Assembly: GCA_905206365.1 (NCBI GenBank)
Contig: CAJLHF010000004.1
Location: 1-64,000 of the forward strand
Direction: 5' to 3'
Source: an uncultured Sutterella sp.
GTDB taxonomy: Bacteria; Pseudomonadota; Gammaproteobacteria; Burkholderiales; Burkholderiaceae_F
DNA: 64,000 bases
The notes beneath the pieces are model-generated. The model did not search any database. It was not told the DNA's origin and was given only the letters and a program-made list of their open reading frames with translations. Shown piece after piece: positions 46,362 through 56,705 of this stretch; position 1 is the first letter of the stretch; each line of letters opens with the position of its first letter. Both the position numbers and the translations under genes were made by a program.

Positions 46362-46403
46362 TGTGTCTCGGTGGTCGCACCGCGCGTTACCGCGCGGCGG
46401 GCA

Positions 46404-47003
46404 TCACGCTTTCTCGGAAAACGCGTTCGGATCGTAGGCGTAGGGCGAATCGCGCAGGCTCTGCGTGAGACGCGAGAAGATGTGTGCGGCCTCGGTCACG
46501 CGGTGCGTCGTGGCGCGCAGCGCACGCTCGGAATTCGCCGCGCTCGCGGGATCCCAGGCGCGCACCGCGTCGAGAAACGCTTTCGCGAAGTCTTCGGCGC
46601 GCGTCGAAGGGCGACGCGCAAGCACGATAAAGGCCTTGCGAAGCTCTTCGTAGGTTTCACGCTCTTCGGGGGAGACTTTGCCGAGCAAGCGCCCTTCAAG
46701 CGCTTCGTCCGCGTAGACCGCAAGGGCGCGCTCGGTGCGGTTCAGAAGCCGCGTCTCGCGCCCGAGTTCGGGAAGTTCCGAGAGCGCCCCCCAAAGTCCC
46801 GCGCCCGCAAGGAGTGCGGCCCAACGGATCTTGAAGCCGCGCTTCTTTTTCTCACCTGCAAACGGAATCGGACAAAGCTTCACGCCCGCCGAAGCCGCGA
46901 CGTCGCGGTTGAAAAGCACGACGGTCTGATCGCGCACGCATCCGCCGAGTGCGGTGCCGAGGTTGTCGGCGAAGGCGGTTCCCACGTTTTTTTCTTTCGA
47001 CAT
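46404..47003 (-). CDS. hypothetical protein with one possible membrane segment
   Basis: A 199-residue protein that I do not recognise. A short N-terminal part contains CVRDQTVVLFNRDVAA. A basic KKKRGFKIR stretch precedes a moderately hydrophobic segment (WAALLAGAGLWGAL, about 60-75). The remaining 120 residues are charged and probably helical. It has its own convergent position between rlmD and ndk, with GGAGCAAC upstream of the ATG. It may be a lineage-specific inner-membrane-anchored or tail-anchored protein. Confidence 0.55.
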   Translation of the reverse strand: MSKEKNVGTAFADNLGTALGGCVRDQTVVLFNRDVAASAGVKLCPIPFAGEKKKRGFKIRWAALLAGAGLWGALSELPELGRETRLLNRTERALAVYADEALEGRLLGKVSPEERETYEELRKAFIVLARRPSTRAEDFAKAFLDAVRAWDPASAANSERALRATTHRVTEAAHIFSRLTQSLRDSPYAYDPNAFSEKA

Positions 47004-47270
47004 GTTGCTCCTTTGACGCGCGGGGCGCGATTCGGGTTCGGGGAGCTTCTTAGGATAGCGCTTCGGAGCGCCTGCAACAGCCCCGATCGCGATCGAAAGG
47101 CCCCCGTAACAAAGCGAAAAAAGCGCAAAGGGAGGAGGGGAGCCGGAATGGCGCGTGATAAAATCTCACGTTTGAGGACGGATGCCTCCCGAATCTCGGG
47201 AGAACGGGCTGTTTACGTCTCGTTGTCCGTCTCGTCGAATTCTCAACCGTAAGTTAAGCGAGTCAACAAA

Positions 47271-47696
47271 ATGGCTATTGAGCGCACCCTTTCCATCATC
47301 AAGCCCGACGCCGTCGCGAAGAACGTGATCGGCCAGATCTACACGCGTTTCGAAAACGCCGGTCTCAAGATCGTCGCCGCCCAGATGCGCCAGCTCTCCC
47401 AGGCCGAAGCCGAAGGCTTCTACGCCGTGCACCGCGAACGCCCCTTCTTCAAGGACCTCGTTGCGTTCATGACGTCCGGCCCCGTGATGATCCAGGTGCT
47501 CGAAGGCGAAGGCGCCATCCTCAAGAACCGTGAGCTCATGGGCGCCACGGATCCGAAGAAGGCCGCTCCGGGCACGATCCGTGCCGACTTCGCCGAAAGC
47601 ATCGACGCCAACGCCGTCCACGGCTCCGACGCTCCCGAAACGGCCGCCGTCGAAGTTGCCTACTTCTTCCCGACGCTCGCCGTTCACAGCCGCTAA
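47271..47696 (+). CDS. ndk: nucleoside diphosphate kinase
   Basis: A 141-residue enzyme that moves the gamma-phosphate between nucleotides through a phospho-histidine. The active-site His is in [10 protein letters not shown] (about 117). [15 protein letters not shown] and the [14 protein letters not shown] motif are standard. A TGATAAAAT extended -10 lies about 105 bp upstream (47157-47164). It precedes rlmN by 30 bp. Confidence 0.98.
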   Translation: MAIERTLSIIKPDAVAKNVIGQIYTRFENAGLKIVAAQMRQLSQAEAEGFYAVHRERPFFKDLVAFMTSGPVMIQVLEGEGAILKNRELMGATDPKKAAPGTIRADFAESIDANAVHGSDAPETAAVEVAYFFPTLAVHSR

Positions 47697-47726
47697 TCCG
47701 GTAAAGGCCAAGCCAAAGGACTATCC

Positions 47727-48929
47727 GTGACCGACATTCGAGAAGAGCCCGCCGCGGCGGGTGCCGCGACGTCGGTCGTCCGTGAGGACGACCGCGTCAA
47801 TCTGTTGGACTTCGACCTCGAGGGGCTCACCGCCTGGTGCGCCTCGCACGGCGAAAAAGCTTTCCGCGCGACGCAGCTCGCGCGGTGGTTGCATCGTCAC
47901 GTCGAAGACGATTTCGAGCAGATGACGAATCTTGCGAAGAGCTTCCGTGCGAAGCTCGCCGTGCTCGCGAAAATCGAGCCTCCGAAGCCGATTGCCGAAA
48001 AGAAATCGGCCGACGGAACGCGCAAGTGGCTCTTCGATGTCGGTAACGGAAACGCGGTCGAATCGGTGTTCATCCCCGAGGACGACCGCGGCACGCTCTG
48101 CATCTCGACCCAGGCGGGCTGCGCCATGGGGTGCCTCTTTTGCTCGACGGGCAAACAGGGGTTCAATCGCAATTTGCGTACGAGCGAAATTGTCGGTCAG
48201 CTCTGGTGGGCCGAACGCGAACTCCGACGCGATCGCGGCATCACCGATCCGAACGATCGCGTGATCAGCAACGTGGTGCTGATGGGCATGGGGGAACCCC
48301 TCCAGAATCTCGACAACGTGATTCCCGCGCTCAAGCTCTTTCTCGACGACAACGGCTACGGTCTGTCGCGACGCCGGGTGACGGTGTCCACGTCCGGACT
48401 CGTGCGTCAAATGGACAAGCTCGCCGAAGCGGCTCCGGTCGCTCTCGCCGTGAGCTTGCATGCGGCCGACGACGCGTTGCGCGATAAGCTCATGCCCGTC
48501 AACCGGAAGCACCCTCTCGCCGATCTGATGGCCGCGTGCCGACGTTACCTCAAGGTGGCGCCGCGCGACTTCATCACGTTCGAATACGTAATGCTCGGTG
48601 GGATCAACGACGGTCTCGACGAGGCCGAAAAACTGATCGAACTCGTGCGGCGCGAAAACGTTCCGTGCAAGTTCAACCTGATTCCCTTCAATCCTTTCAC
48701 GCAGTCGGATCTTCGCAAGCCCGAACGCGATCGCGTGCTCGCTTTCTGCCGCCGCCTCAACGAGGCGGGCATTGTGACGACCGTTCGCAAGACGCGCGGC
48801 GACGACATTGATGCCGCATGCGGGCAGCTTGCGGGCGAAGTGCGCGACCGCACGCGCCGTGCCGAACGCCTCGCGCAACAAAAGGCCGAAGCGGCCGTCA
48901 TCCTGCAAAAAGGCATGGGTACGCGCTGA
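47727..48929 (+). CDS. rlmN: dual-specificity rRNA/tRNA adenine-C2 methyltransferase RlmN
   Basis: A 400-residue radical-SAM enzyme that makes m2A in 23S rRNA (A2503) and some tRNAs. The cluster motif is [11 protein letters not shown] (C-x3-C-x2-C, about 133-140), and the methyl-carrying cysteine lies in the C-terminal segment [11 protein letters not shown]. It depends on the isc system for its [4Fe-4S] cluster. The start is GTG. Confidence 0.97.
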   Translation: MTDIREEPAAAGAATSVVREDDRVNLLDFDLEGLTAWCASHGEKAFRATQLARWLHRHVEDDFEQMTNLAKSFRAKLAVLAKIEPPKPIAEKKSADGTRKWLFDVGNGNAVESVFIPEDDRGTLCISTQAGCAMGCLFCSTGKQGFNRNLRTSEIVGQLWWAERELRRDRGITDPNDRVISNVVLMGMGEPLQNLDNVIPALKLFLDDNGYGLSRRRVTVSTSGLVRQMDKLAEAAPVALAVSLHAADDALRDKLMPVNRKHPLADLMAACRRYLKVAPRDFITFEYVMLGGINDGLDEAEKLIELVRRENVPCKFNLIPFNPFTQSDLRKPERDRVLAFCRRLNEAGIVTTVRKTRGDDIDAACGQLAGEVRDRTRRAERLAQQKAEAAVILQKGMGTR

Positions 48930-49009
48930 GCGCCGCCCCAAAAGCGAGAGGGAACCTCGAACCAATTACCCGGACGGAATCCTTCCGAGAGTCCGTCCAC
49001 ACCGAAGAG

Positions 49010-49984
49010 ATGGACGCCATGGCGAAAGAAGATCCGACGATCGTGGAAAAGGCCGCAACCCAGGGGTTCGGCGAGGAATTGCGCAAGGCCCGCGAAGCCG
49101 CGGGCATCTCGCTCGGCGACATGGCCGTGAAGTGCCGTCTCTCGGTGATGCAGATCCGGGCGCTCGAAAGCGAAGACATGTCGCAGCTGCCCGAGCCCGT
49201 CTACGTGCGCGCCTTCATCCGCGGCTACGCCCAGCAGCTCGGGCTTGATCCCGTGCGTCTTCAGGCCGACTACAACGCCCGCTACGGACGCACGGGCGGC
49301 AACGTCGGTCAGGTGCCCGTAACGAACCCGAACGAAGAACAGGTCATCCGCTCGAATTCGAGTCATCGCGGTCTCAAGGTGAGTCTTTTCTTCGTCTTTA
49401 TTCTCATCGTGGCTGCGGGGGCCTGGGGGCTTTACACGGACCGCTTCGGTTCGAACGTTCTGAGCGAAGCCGAAAAGGTCGAAGAGGGCGTGAACGAAGT
49501 GCAGACGCCCGTCGCGACGGGTTCGCCTGCATCGACTGCGAGCGAAGCCGCTTCGGCGCCGACGGCTCCCGTTGCTCCGGTCGCGACTCCCGCTCCCGCC
49601 CCGACGCCGGCTCCGGCCGAGCCCAATGTTGCGTCCGCCGCGCCGGTGACGCCGGCCGCTCCTGTTGCCGAGAACACGCAGAGTGCTTCGAACGCGCCCG
49701 CCCGTGCGGTTGACGAGCCCGCACGGACCGATCCCGTCGCTCCCGTCGTGCACCGCGTAACGCTCGAGACGAGCGCTTCCTGCTGGGTGCAGGTGACGGG
49801 CCCCGCGGGCGAACGCATCGTCGCGCGTGAAATGAAGGCGGGCGAGTCGCACACGGTCGACGTGCCTTCGGGCTCGCGCTTTACGATCGGCAACGGTCGC
49901 GCGCTCACGCTGTCCGTCGACGGGAAGGCCTACGATTACGCCTTCGCGATCCGAAATGGGGTCGCGCGCTTTGCCCTGCAGTAA
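49010..49984 (+). CDS. rodZ: RodZ-like helix-turn-helix membrane protein
   Basis: A 324-residue bitopic protein that anchors MreB filaments and helps set rod shape. A cytoplasmic HTH of the Xre type (LRKAREAAGISLGDMAVKCRLS, around residues 24-45) is followed by a basic juxtamembrane segment and one TM helix at about 122-141. A Pro/Ala-rich linker runs to about 230 and a periplasmic DUF4115 domain (SCWVQVTGPAGERIV) ends the chain. ATG 49010 is used; ATG 49019 is nearly as good. The rlmN-rodZ-ispG order supports the call. Confidence 0.9.
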   Translation: MDAMAKEDPTIVEKAATQGFGEELRKAREAAGISLGDMAVKCRLSVMQIRALESEDMSQLPEPVYVRAFIRGYAQQLGLDPVRLQADYNARYGRTGGNVGQVPVTNPNEEQVIRSNSSHRGLKVSLFFVFILIVAAGAWGLYTDRFGSNVLSEAEKVEEGVNEVQTPVATGSPASTASEAASAPTAPVAPVATPAPAPTPAPAEPNVASAAPVTPAAPVAENTQSASNAPARAVDEPARTDPVAPVVHRVTLETSASCWVQVTGPAGERIVAREMKAGESHTVDVPSGSRFTIGNGRALTLSVDGKAYDYAFAIRNGVARFALQ

Positions 49985-50007
49985 AGCGACGGTCCGACAT
50001 CACCACG

Positions 50008-50034
50008 GCGGCGCAGCGTTTGCGCCGCTTTTTT
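50008..50034 (+). terminator. terminator between rodZ and ispG
   Basis: GCGGCGCA (50008-50015) pairs with TGCGCCGC (50021-50028) around GCGTT, then six T. ispG starts 20 bp later, so readthrough or a promoter nearby is needed. Confidence 0.8.
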
Positions 50035-50053
50035 CACGTTTTCGAAAAGCATC

Positions 50054-51298
50054 ATGACAACCATTCGAACGGAAGGCTTGCAACGTCACCCGACCCATGC
50101 GGTCGAGGTGAAGTGGAAGGACCACACGGTCACGATCGGCGGGGGACGTCCCGTCGTCGTTCAGTCGATGACCAACACCTCGACGGCCGATGTGGAGAAA
50201 ACCGTCGAACAGGTGCTCGCGCTCGCGCGTGCGGGCAGCGAACTCGTGCGTCTCACGGTCAACACGCCCGAAGCCGCCCGTGCGGTCGTTGCGATTCGAG
50301 AAAAACTCGATCGGGCGGGGTGCTTCGTGCCGCTCGTGGGGGATTTTCACTACAACGGCCACAAGCTCCTTACCGAAGTTCCCGAATGCGCGGCGGCGCT
50401 CTCAAAATACCGCATAAACCCGGGGAACGTCGGCAAGGGCGATCGCGCGGCGGAAAATTTCGCCGTGATGATCGAAACCGCCAAGCGTTACGGCGCCGCG
50501 GTGCGTATCGGTGTCAACGGCGGTTCCCTCGATCAGGATCTGCTCGCGCGGATGATGGATGAGAACAACGCCCGAACAGAACCCGCGGATCCCTCTGAAG
50601 TGCTCCTTGAGGCACTTGTCGAAAGCGCCCTTTCGAGTGCCAAGGGGGCCGAGGCGCTGGGGCTCCCTGCCAACCGGATCGTTCTTTCCTGCAAGGTTTC
50701 GACCGTGCCGGAATTGTTGCGTCTTTACCGCATGCTTGCGAAGCGTTCCTCCTACGCGCTTCACCTCGGACTCACCGAAGCGGGGATCGGCTCGAAGGGT
50801 ATCGTCGCTTCGAGCACGGCCCTCGGCGTGCTCCTTGAAGAGGGGATCGGCGACACGATTCGCGTCTCGCTCACGCCCGCGCCCGGCGCAGCCCGCACGG
50901 AAGAAGTCGTCGTCGCGCAGGAAATCCTGCAAAGCCTCGGGCTTCGCTCGTTCCTTCCGACCGTGACAAGTTGCCCGGGGTGCGGTCGCACGAGCTCGGA
51001 ATTGTTCCAGGAGCTAGCCGCCTCGACGCAGAAATTCCTCCGGGAACGCATGCCCGAGTGGCGTACTACGTATCCGGGCGCCGCGGGCATGAAAGTGGCC
51101 GTCATGGGGTGCGTCGTGAACGGCCCCGGCGAAAGCCGTCAGGCCGACATCGGCATCAGTCTTCCCGGGGCGGGCGAGAGTCCCGTCGCCCCCGTCTACA
51201 TCCGCGGCGTCAAGGTCGCGAGCCTCAAAGGTTCCGACATGGGGGAACGCTTTCAGGCTATGATTGAAGAATTCGTGCAAACCACGTACGCACAATAA
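50054..51298 (+). CDS. ispG: 4-hydroxy-3-methylbut-2-en-1-yl diphosphate synthase (flavodoxin) IspG
   Basis: A 414-residue [4Fe-4S] enzyme of the MEP isoprenoid pathway that reduces MEcPP to HMBPP. A TIM barrel with [12 protein letters not shown] at the start is followed by the cluster domain with SCPGCGRTS and [10 protein letters not shown] (three Cys ligands). The length is that of the longer proteobacterial form. Confidence 0.97.
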   Translation: MTTIRTEGLQRHPTHAVEVKWKDHTVTIGGGRPVVVQSMTNTSTADVEKTVEQVLALARAGSELVRLTVNTPEAARAVVAIREKLDRAGCFVPLVGDFHYNGHKLLTEVPECAAALSKYRINPGNVGKGDRAAENFAVMIETAKRYGAAVRIGVNGGSLDQDLLARMMDENNARTEPADPSEVLLEALVESALSSAKGAEALGLPANRIVLSCKVSTVPELLRLYRMLAKRSSYALHLGLTEAGIGSKGIVASSTALGVLLEEGIGDTIRVSLTPAPGAARTEEVVVAQEILQSLGLRSFLPTVTSCPGCGRTSSELFQELAASTQKFLRERMPEWRTTYPGAAGMKVAVMGCVVNGPGESRQADIGISLPGAGESPVAPVYIRGVKVASLKGSDMGERFQAMIEEFVQTTYAQ

Positions 51299-51358
51299 AT
51301 TTCATAAAAATCATAGGAGTCGCGATAGAGCGATCCCGCATCAACGAAGGTTTCGACA

Positions 51359-52666
51359 ATGGCGAAGGAAAAATTCACGGGCGTCAAGGGCATGAACGAC
51401 ATGCTTCCGCAGGACGCCGCGCTCTGGCAGTTCGTTCAGAAGACGGCCGTCGACGTCCTTGAGCGTTACGGGTACCAGGAAATCCGCACGCCGATTCTGG
51501 AAAACACGCGCGTATTCACGCGCGGGGTCGGTGAAGTGACCGACATCGTCGAAAAGGAGATGTACTCCTTCGTCGATTCGATGAACGGCGACCAGCTGAC
51601 GCTGCGTCCCGAGTGCACGTCCGCCGTGGTGCGTGCCGTGAACGAACACAATCTGCTCTACGGTACCAACCAGCGTCTCTGGTACTGCGGTCCCATGTTC
51701 CGTCACGAGCGTCCCCAGCGCGGCCGCTACCGCCAGTTCCATCAGTTGGGCGCCGAAGCCCTCGGGATGGAAGGCCCCGACGTCGATGCGGAAATGATCG
51801 TCATGCTCGCGCGTATCTGGAAGGCGCTCGGCGTGGGGCCCGTGAAGCTTGAGATGAACACCCTCGGCGCGCTCGACGAACGTCAGGCGCACCGCGATGC
51901 GCTCATCCGCTACTTCGAAGACCACAAGAGCGAGCTCGACGAAGACGCGCTTCGCCGTCTCTATACGAATCCGTTGCGCATTCTCGATACGAAGAACCCC
52001 GACATGCAGGAGCTCGTCGACGCGGCCCCGCGTCTGCTCGACTTCCTCGGCGAAAAGAGTCGCGGGTTCCTCAACCGTCTCGAAGAACTCGTGAGCGCGG
52101 CCGGGATCGAATACACGATCAACCCGCGTCTCGTTCGAGGTCTCGACTACTACAACCACACCGTCTTCGAGTGGATCACCGACAAGCTCGGCGCTCAGGG
52201 CACGATTTGCGGCGGCGGTCGCTACGATCCGCTCGTCGAAATGCTCGGCGGCCGTCCGGCTCCGGGCGTGGGCTTTGCCATGGGGATGGAGCGCGTGATC
52301 GAACTCATCCGCGAAGTCGGCAACGTGCCCGTGAAAACGCAGACGGACGTCTACGTCATTCACCACGGCGGCGACACGCAGACAAAGGCCCTGCTCCTTG
52401 CGGAAGCGATGCGCGATCTCAACGTGCGCGTCATCGTGCACCCGGGCAGCGGCAGCATTAAGAGCCAAATGAAGAAGGCGGACGCTTCGGGCGCCGACTT
52501 TGCGGTCTTTGCAACCGAGGACGAACTTGCCGACGGCGCCGTTTCCGTCAAAGCGCTTCGTGCCTACGACGACGGTCGCACGGTTCCCTTTGCCGAACAA
52601 ACCCGCGTGGCGCTGGCCGACGCACCGAAGGCGGTGGCGGCGGCGCTTGCAACGATGCGCGCTTGA
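51359..52666 (+). CDS. hisS: histidine--tRNA ligase
   Basis: A 435-residue class II synthetase. Motif 1 is around [15 protein letters not shown], motif 2 in [21 protein letters not shown], and the histidine-specific [15 protein letters not shown] and motif 3 [15 protein letters not shown] follow. A C-terminal anticodon domain completes it. No attenuator-like leader is seen here, in contrast to thrS. Confidence 0.98.
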   Translation: MAKEKFTGVKGMNDMLPQDAALWQFVQKTAVDVLERYGYQEIRTPILENTRVFTRGVGEVTDIVEKEMYSFVDSMNGDQLTLRPECTSAVVRAVNEHNLLYGTNQRLWYCGPMFRHERPQRGRYRQFHQLGAEALGMEGPDVDAEMIVMLARIWKALGVGPVKLEMNTLGALDERQAHRDALIRYFEDHKSELDEDALRRLYTNPLRILDTKNPDMQELVDAAPRLLDFLGEKSRGFLNRLEELVSAAGIEYTINPRLVRGLDYYNHTVFEWITDKLGAQGTICGGGRYDPLVEMLGGRPAPGVGFAMGMERVIELIREVGNVPVKTQTDVYVIHHGGDTQTKALLLAEAMRDLNVRVIVHPGSGSIKSQMKKADASGADFAVFATEDELADGAVSVKALRAYDDGRTVPFAEQTRVALADAPKAVAAALATMRA

Positions 52667-52706
52667 TCGCCCGCATCGCCGACAACGAACTTAGGAGCGC
52701 TAAGCG

Positions 52707-53348
52707 ATGGCTTACGACTTGGAAGAGCAGGAAAGTATCGATCAGATGAAGGCCTGGTGGGACACGTGGGGTACCCCCGTGACGGCCGCCGTCTGCGTCG
52801 TGTGTCTCGGTTTTGCCGCCTGGAACGGCTGGCACTGGTATCAGCGCAATCAGACGGCTTCGGCGGCAGGCGCCTACGTGCAACTGCAGCACGCCGTGGC
52901 CAACAACGATGCGAAAAACATCGCGTCGCTTTCCTCGGGTCTGATTTCCTCGTACGGATCCACGATCTACGCGCCGCTTGCGGCGTTCGTCGCCTCGCAG
53001 GCCGCGCTCGGCTCGGGCGACTTCGCCGCGGCGGAAGAGAAGTTGAAGTGGGTGATCGAAAAGTCGAACCACCCCGAATACGAAACAATCGCTCGCGTGC
53101 GTCTTGCGGGCGTCTACTACGACGAAGGGAAGCTCGACGACGCGCTCGCTCTCCTTGAAGCCGCGAAGCCCGAACCCCGTCAAAAGTCGATCGTCCTCGA
53201 TCGTCAGGGCGACATCTGGCGCGCCAAGGGCGACGTCGCCAAGGCCCGCGCCGCTTGGGAAGAGCTCATGAAGGTCGCCGACAAGAACGATCCGATCGTT
53301 CGCGTCGTTCAGTACAAGCTGGGCGCTCTCCCGACGGTCGAAGGCTGA
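52707..53348 (+). CDS. yfgM: YfgM-like TPR periplasmic chaperone-associated protein
   Basis: A 213-residue UPF0070 protein. The N-terminus is cytoplasmic, one TM helix lies at about 24-43 (TPVTAAVCVVCLGFAAW), and a TPR-like periplasmic domain follows (RVRLAGVYYDEGKLDDALALLEAAK). In E. coli YfgM interacts with PpiD at the SecYEG translocon. AGGAG lies upstream. It is between hisS and bamB as in many proteobacteria. Confidence 0.9.
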   Translation: MAYDLEEQESIDQMKAWWDTWGTPVTAAVCVVCLGFAAWNGWHWYQRNQTASAAGAYVQLQHAVANNDAKNIASLSSGLISSYGSTIYAPLAAFVASQAALGSGDFAAAEEKLKWVIEKSNHPEYETIARVRLAGVYYDEGKLDDALALLEAAKPEPRQKSIVLDRQGDIWRAKGDVAKARAAWEELMKVADKNDPIVRVVQYKLGALPTVEG

Positions 53349-53400
53349 TCGACCGAGCACACACTGGCGGCCGTCCGATCGGGCGAGCCGCTTCGAAAGC

Positions 53401-53430
53401 CGCCCGCCCTTTGCCCGGACGGGCGTTTTT
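53401..53430 (+). terminator. terminator between yfgM and bamB
   Basis: CGCCCG (53401-53406) pairs with CGGGCG (53420-53425), then five T; an alternative inner GCCCGTCCGGGC fold overlaps it. Confidence 0.65.
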
Positions 53431-53475
53431 CGTGGAAAAGAGGGACCCGGGACGCCGAAAAAGTCCCCTTACCGC

Positions 53476-53505
53476 TTCACGCCCGAGCATCGGGCCCCGT
53501 ACAAT
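53476..53505 (+). promoter_or_regulatory. probable promoter of bamB
   Basis: TTCACG (53476-53481) and TACAAT (53500-53505) with an 18-bp spacer, after the terminator and 120 bp before the bamB ATG. Confidence 0.5.
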
Positions 53506-53625
53506 GACGGCCAACCGACGGCGCCGCGACCCGACGAGGACGGCTCGGATCGTTCCGAACGTTTCCCGCCGCCCCTCCCAGGAGCCTGCGCGACGCGCCG
53601 CCCACGTTCGCAAGGAATTTCGAGC

Positions 53626-54777
53626 ATGTCTTTAAACCATGTGCTGACCCGCCTCGCGGCGGCCGCGCTTCTTTCGTTGCCGCTGGCCGGCTGCGGTCTG
53701 TTTTCTTCGTCCGATACGCACGAACCCGCCGAACTTCAGGACATCACGCCGAAGACGACGGCCCGCGTGCTTTGGCGCGTCAACGTGGGCGAAGGCGCTT
53801 CGCGCAGTCTCGCCCCGGCCGTGACGGACAACGCCGTCTATGCGGCGGGTGAAGACGAGCTCTACCGACTCGACCGTCAGACGGGCGAGGTGGTGTGGCG
53901 CGCGAAGACCAAGGGTCGGATTACGGCCGGTGTCGGAACGGACGGCAACTACGTGGCGGTCGGGACCGAGCGAGGTGAAGTCGAAGTCTTCGACGCCGAA
54001 GGCAAGTTCGTCTGGAGCGCGACGCTTTCGTCCGACATCGACGTGCCGCCTCTCGTCGGCGCGGGTCGCGTCGTTGTGAAGTCGTCCGATACGCGCATTA
54101 CCGGTTTTGACCTCATCACGGGCGCTCGCGTCTGGCGCTATCAGGGTCAGGTGCCCGCACTCACGCTCAAGGTCTTTTCGCAGATGGCCTGGTCGCCCGC
54201 GGGCGTTCTGATCGGTCAAGCGAACGGTCGCCTTCTCGCCCTCAATCCGAACGACGGCAAGGTGGTGTTCGACGCCGTGATCGGGCAGGCCAAGGGGATC
54301 ACCGAGGTCGAACGACTGATCGACGTCGTGGGTCGTCCCTGGGTCGACAACGAACTCATGTGCGCGGCCACCTTCCAGGGGAACGTCGTCTGCATGCAGA
54401 CGCAAAACGGCCGCACGGTCTGGGCCGCTCCCGTCGACGCGGTCACGGGGCCTGTGGCCGACGCTCGCATGGTCTACGAAGTCGACGACGCGGGTCGCAT
54501 CCATGCGTTCAACCGCACGAACGGCCGCGAAGCTTGGGTGAACGATACGATGCTCTACCGCTCGGTGTCGACCCCGATCCGCGTCGGTTCGACGCTCGCC
54601 GTGGGCGACTACGAGGGCTACGTCACGTTCCTCAATCCCGCCACGGGCGAAGCGGTGGCGCGTACGTCACTCTCGGGTGCGATCGCGTCGCCCGCCGCGC
54701 AGTACGGGTACGGTGCGATCTTCCAGACGATTGAAGGCGACGTCGCCCACATCGTCGAGGAACCGCTCGGCGAATAA
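53626..54777 (+). CDS. bamB: outer membrane protein assembly factor BamB
   Basis: A 383-residue lipoprotein of the BAM complex, which inserts beta-barrel proteins such as the autotransporter in this window. The signal peptide ends with lipobox LAGC (C24). The body is an eight-bladed PQQ-type propeller with repeated blades such as YRLDRQTGEVVWRAKTKG and HAFNRTNGREAWVND. AAGGA lies nine bases upstream of the ATG. Confidence 0.95.
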   Translation: MSLNHVLTRLAAAALLSLPLAGCGLFSSSDTHEPAELQDITPKTTARVLWRVNVGEGASRSLAPAVTDNAVYAAGEDELYRLDRQTGEVVWRAKTKGRITAGVGTDGNYVAVGTERGEVEVFDAEGKFVWSATLSSDIDVPPLVGAGRVVVKSSDTRITGFDLITGARVWRYQGQVPALTLKVFSQMAWSPAGVLIGQANGRLLALNPNDGKVVFDAVIGQAKGITEVERLIDVVGRPWVDNELMCAATFQGNVVCMQTQNGRTVWAAPVDAVTGPVADARMVYEVDDAGRIHAFNRTNGREAWVNDTMLYRSVSTPIRVGSTLAVGDYEGYVTFLNPATGEAVARTSLSGAIASPAAQYGYGAIFQTIEGDVAHIVEEPLGE

Positions 54778-54875
54778 CCGTCCGGGCTCCCCGTCGAGCC
54801 GTTTCTTTTTCGAATTGACCGCCGGGGCGTGCGTGACCGAACCACCGCCCCGGCCTTTTGATTTTTTGAGAACCT

Positions 54876-56222
54876 ATGCTTCCTGTTGTTGCACTCGTTG
54901 GTCGTCCGAATGTCGGCAAGTCGACGCTCTTCAACCGACTCACGCGAAGCCGCGACGCCATCGTCGCCGATTATCCGGGCCTCACCCGCGACCGTCAGTA
55001 CGGTCAGGGCCGCATCGGTCCGCGTCCCTACATCGTCGTCGACACGGGCGGTTTCGAGCCCGTGAAGAGCGAAGGCATCGTCAAGGCGATGGCCAGTCAG
55101 GCCGAACTCGCGATCGAAGAGGCCGACGTCGTTCTCTTCGTGTGCGACGCCCGTGCGGGTCTGACGCCGCACGACGCGCGCATCGCGCAGCACCTGCGCG
55201 AATCGGGCCGTCCCGTGATGCTCCTCGTCAACAAGGCCGAGGGCCTTTCCGACGTCGCGAAGGCGGAATTCTACGAGCTCGGGCTCGGCGAACCCTACCT
55301 CATTTCGGCCGCTCACGGTCAGGGCGTGCGCGCGGTGATCGACCTCGCGCTCGAACCCTTCCCCGAAGAGAAGGACGAGGAAGAGGAAACGGATCCCGAT
55401 GCTCCCAAGCGCCTCAAGGTAACGCTCGCAGGACGCCCGAACGCAGGCAAGTCGACGCTCATCAACGCGCTGATCGGCGAAGAACGTCTGATTGCCTTCG
55501 ACATGCCCGGTACGACCCGCGACGCGATCAAGGTCGACTTCGAGTACGAGGGGCGCCCCTACGAACTCGTCGACACGGCGGGTCTTCGCAAGAAGGGCAA
55601 GGTCTTCGAAGCGATCGAGAAGTTCTCCGTCGTCAAGACCCTCCAGGCGATCGAAGACGCGAACGTAGTCATTCTCGTCATTGACGCGAAGAACGGCATC
55701 GCCGACCACGACGCGCACATCGCGGGTTACGTGTTGGAGAGCGGCCGCGCTCTCGTCGTCGCCGTCAACAAGTGGGACCTCATGGACGGATACGAGCGCG
55801 AAATGTTCTCGCTTGAACTCGAGCGCAAGCTTCACTTCCTGCGCTGGGCCCGCATGATCCGCATCTCCGCTCTGAAACGCAACGGGCTCAATCATCTGAT
55901 GCGTGCGGTCGATGAAGCACATGCGGCCGCCTACCGCAAGATTTCGACGCCCAAGCTCACGCGCGCCCTCATCGAAGCGGTCGAACGCCAGCAGCCCCCT
56001 CGCGCCCGCGGCGGTCGTCCGAAGCCCCGCTACGCCCATCAGGGCGGATCCAACCCGCCTGTCATTGTCATTCACGGCAACGCGCTCGAAGACATCGGCG
56101 AGAGCTACCGTCGCTACCTCGAAAGCTTCTTCCGCGAGAAGTTCGATCTTGCGGGCACGCCCCTTCGCATCGAATTCCGCACGAAGGAGAACCCCTTCGT
56201 CAAGGCGGACGAAAAGCGCTGA
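54876..56222 (+). CDS. der: ribosome biogenesis GTPase Der (EngA)
   Basis: A 448-residue protein with two tandem GTPase domains used in 50S assembly. The first G1 is [12 protein letters not shown] (about 9-20) and the second [12 protein letters not shown] (about 188-199). NKAE and NKWD are the two G4 motifs, and a KH-like C-terminal domain follows. The bamB-der-hfq order is conserved. Confidence 0.97.
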   Translation: MLPVVALVGRPNVGKSTLFNRLTRSRDAIVADYPGLTRDRQYGQGRIGPRPYIVVDTGGFEPVKSEGIVKAMASQAELAIEEADVVLFVCDARAGLTPHDARIAQHLRESGRPVMLLVNKAEGLSDVAKAEFYELGLGEPYLISAAHGQGVRAVIDLALEPFPEEKDEEEETDPDAPKRLKVTLAGRPNAGKSTLINALIGEERLIAFDMPGTTRDAIKVDFEYEGRPYELVDTAGLRKKGKVFEAIEKFSVVKTLQAIEDANVVILVIDAKNGIADHDAHIAGYVLESGRALVVAVNKWDLMDGYEREMFSLELERKLHFLRWARMIRISALKRNGLNHLMRAVDEAHAAAYRKISTPKLTRALIEAVERQQPPRARGGRPKPRYAHQGGSNPPVIVIHGNALEDIGESYRRYLESFFREKFDLAGTPLRIEFRTKENPFVKADEKR

Positions 56223-56455
56223 GCGTTCGGTATTTGCCGGGGGAACGTTTGTTAACGCATTTCCCCCGCGGCATCGGGGGGAAAGGGACGGTCGGTGTTA
56301 AGATTGACCTGAACCGTTTCGGGCGTTGCTCCGAGGGCGACGCCCGTCCCCCGTGAGGAGCTCGGGTCGGCCGCGAGGTCGCCCGAATCCGCGAAAAAAC
56401 AACAAGGCTTTTTTGCCGTTTCGGTACGGTTCCGAACGGCCGGAGAATAATAACT

Positions 56456-56704
56456 ATGGCTACGAACAAAGGGCAGCTCCTGCAGGATCCCTTCCTCAAC
56501 ACGCTCCGCAAGGAACATATTCCGGTTTCGATCTACCTCGTCAACGGTATCAAGCTTCAGGGCCAGATCGAATCTTTCGACCAGTACGTGGTGCTTCTGC
56601 GTAACACCGTGACGCAGATGGTTTACAAGCACGCCATCAGCACCGTCGTGCCGACCCGTTCGGTCACCGTCGCCTCGAGCGCCGCCAACTCGTCGGAGAA
56701 CTAA
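56456..56704 (+). CDS. hfq: RNA chaperone Hfq
   Basis: An 82-residue Sm-like hexameric RNA chaperone for sRNA regulation. Sm1 is [25 protein letters not shown] (around 24-48), and Sm2 contains the conserved YKHAIS. The proximal-face residues (Q8, Q41 area, YKH) are present. The C-terminal tail is short compared with enterics. GGAG lies upstream in a 233-bp leader with several GC-rich hairpins. Confidence 0.98.
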   Translation: MATNKGQLLQDPFLNTLRKEHIPVSIYLVNGIKLQGQIESFDQYVVLLRNTVTQMVYKHAISTVVPTRSVTVASSAANSSEN

Positions 56705-56705
56705 A

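Noticed and set aside
56223..56455. A terminator between der and hfq
   Set aside because: The GGGGGAA/TTCCCCC-type stem near 56240-56270 has no T tract after it, so I only count it as leader structure.
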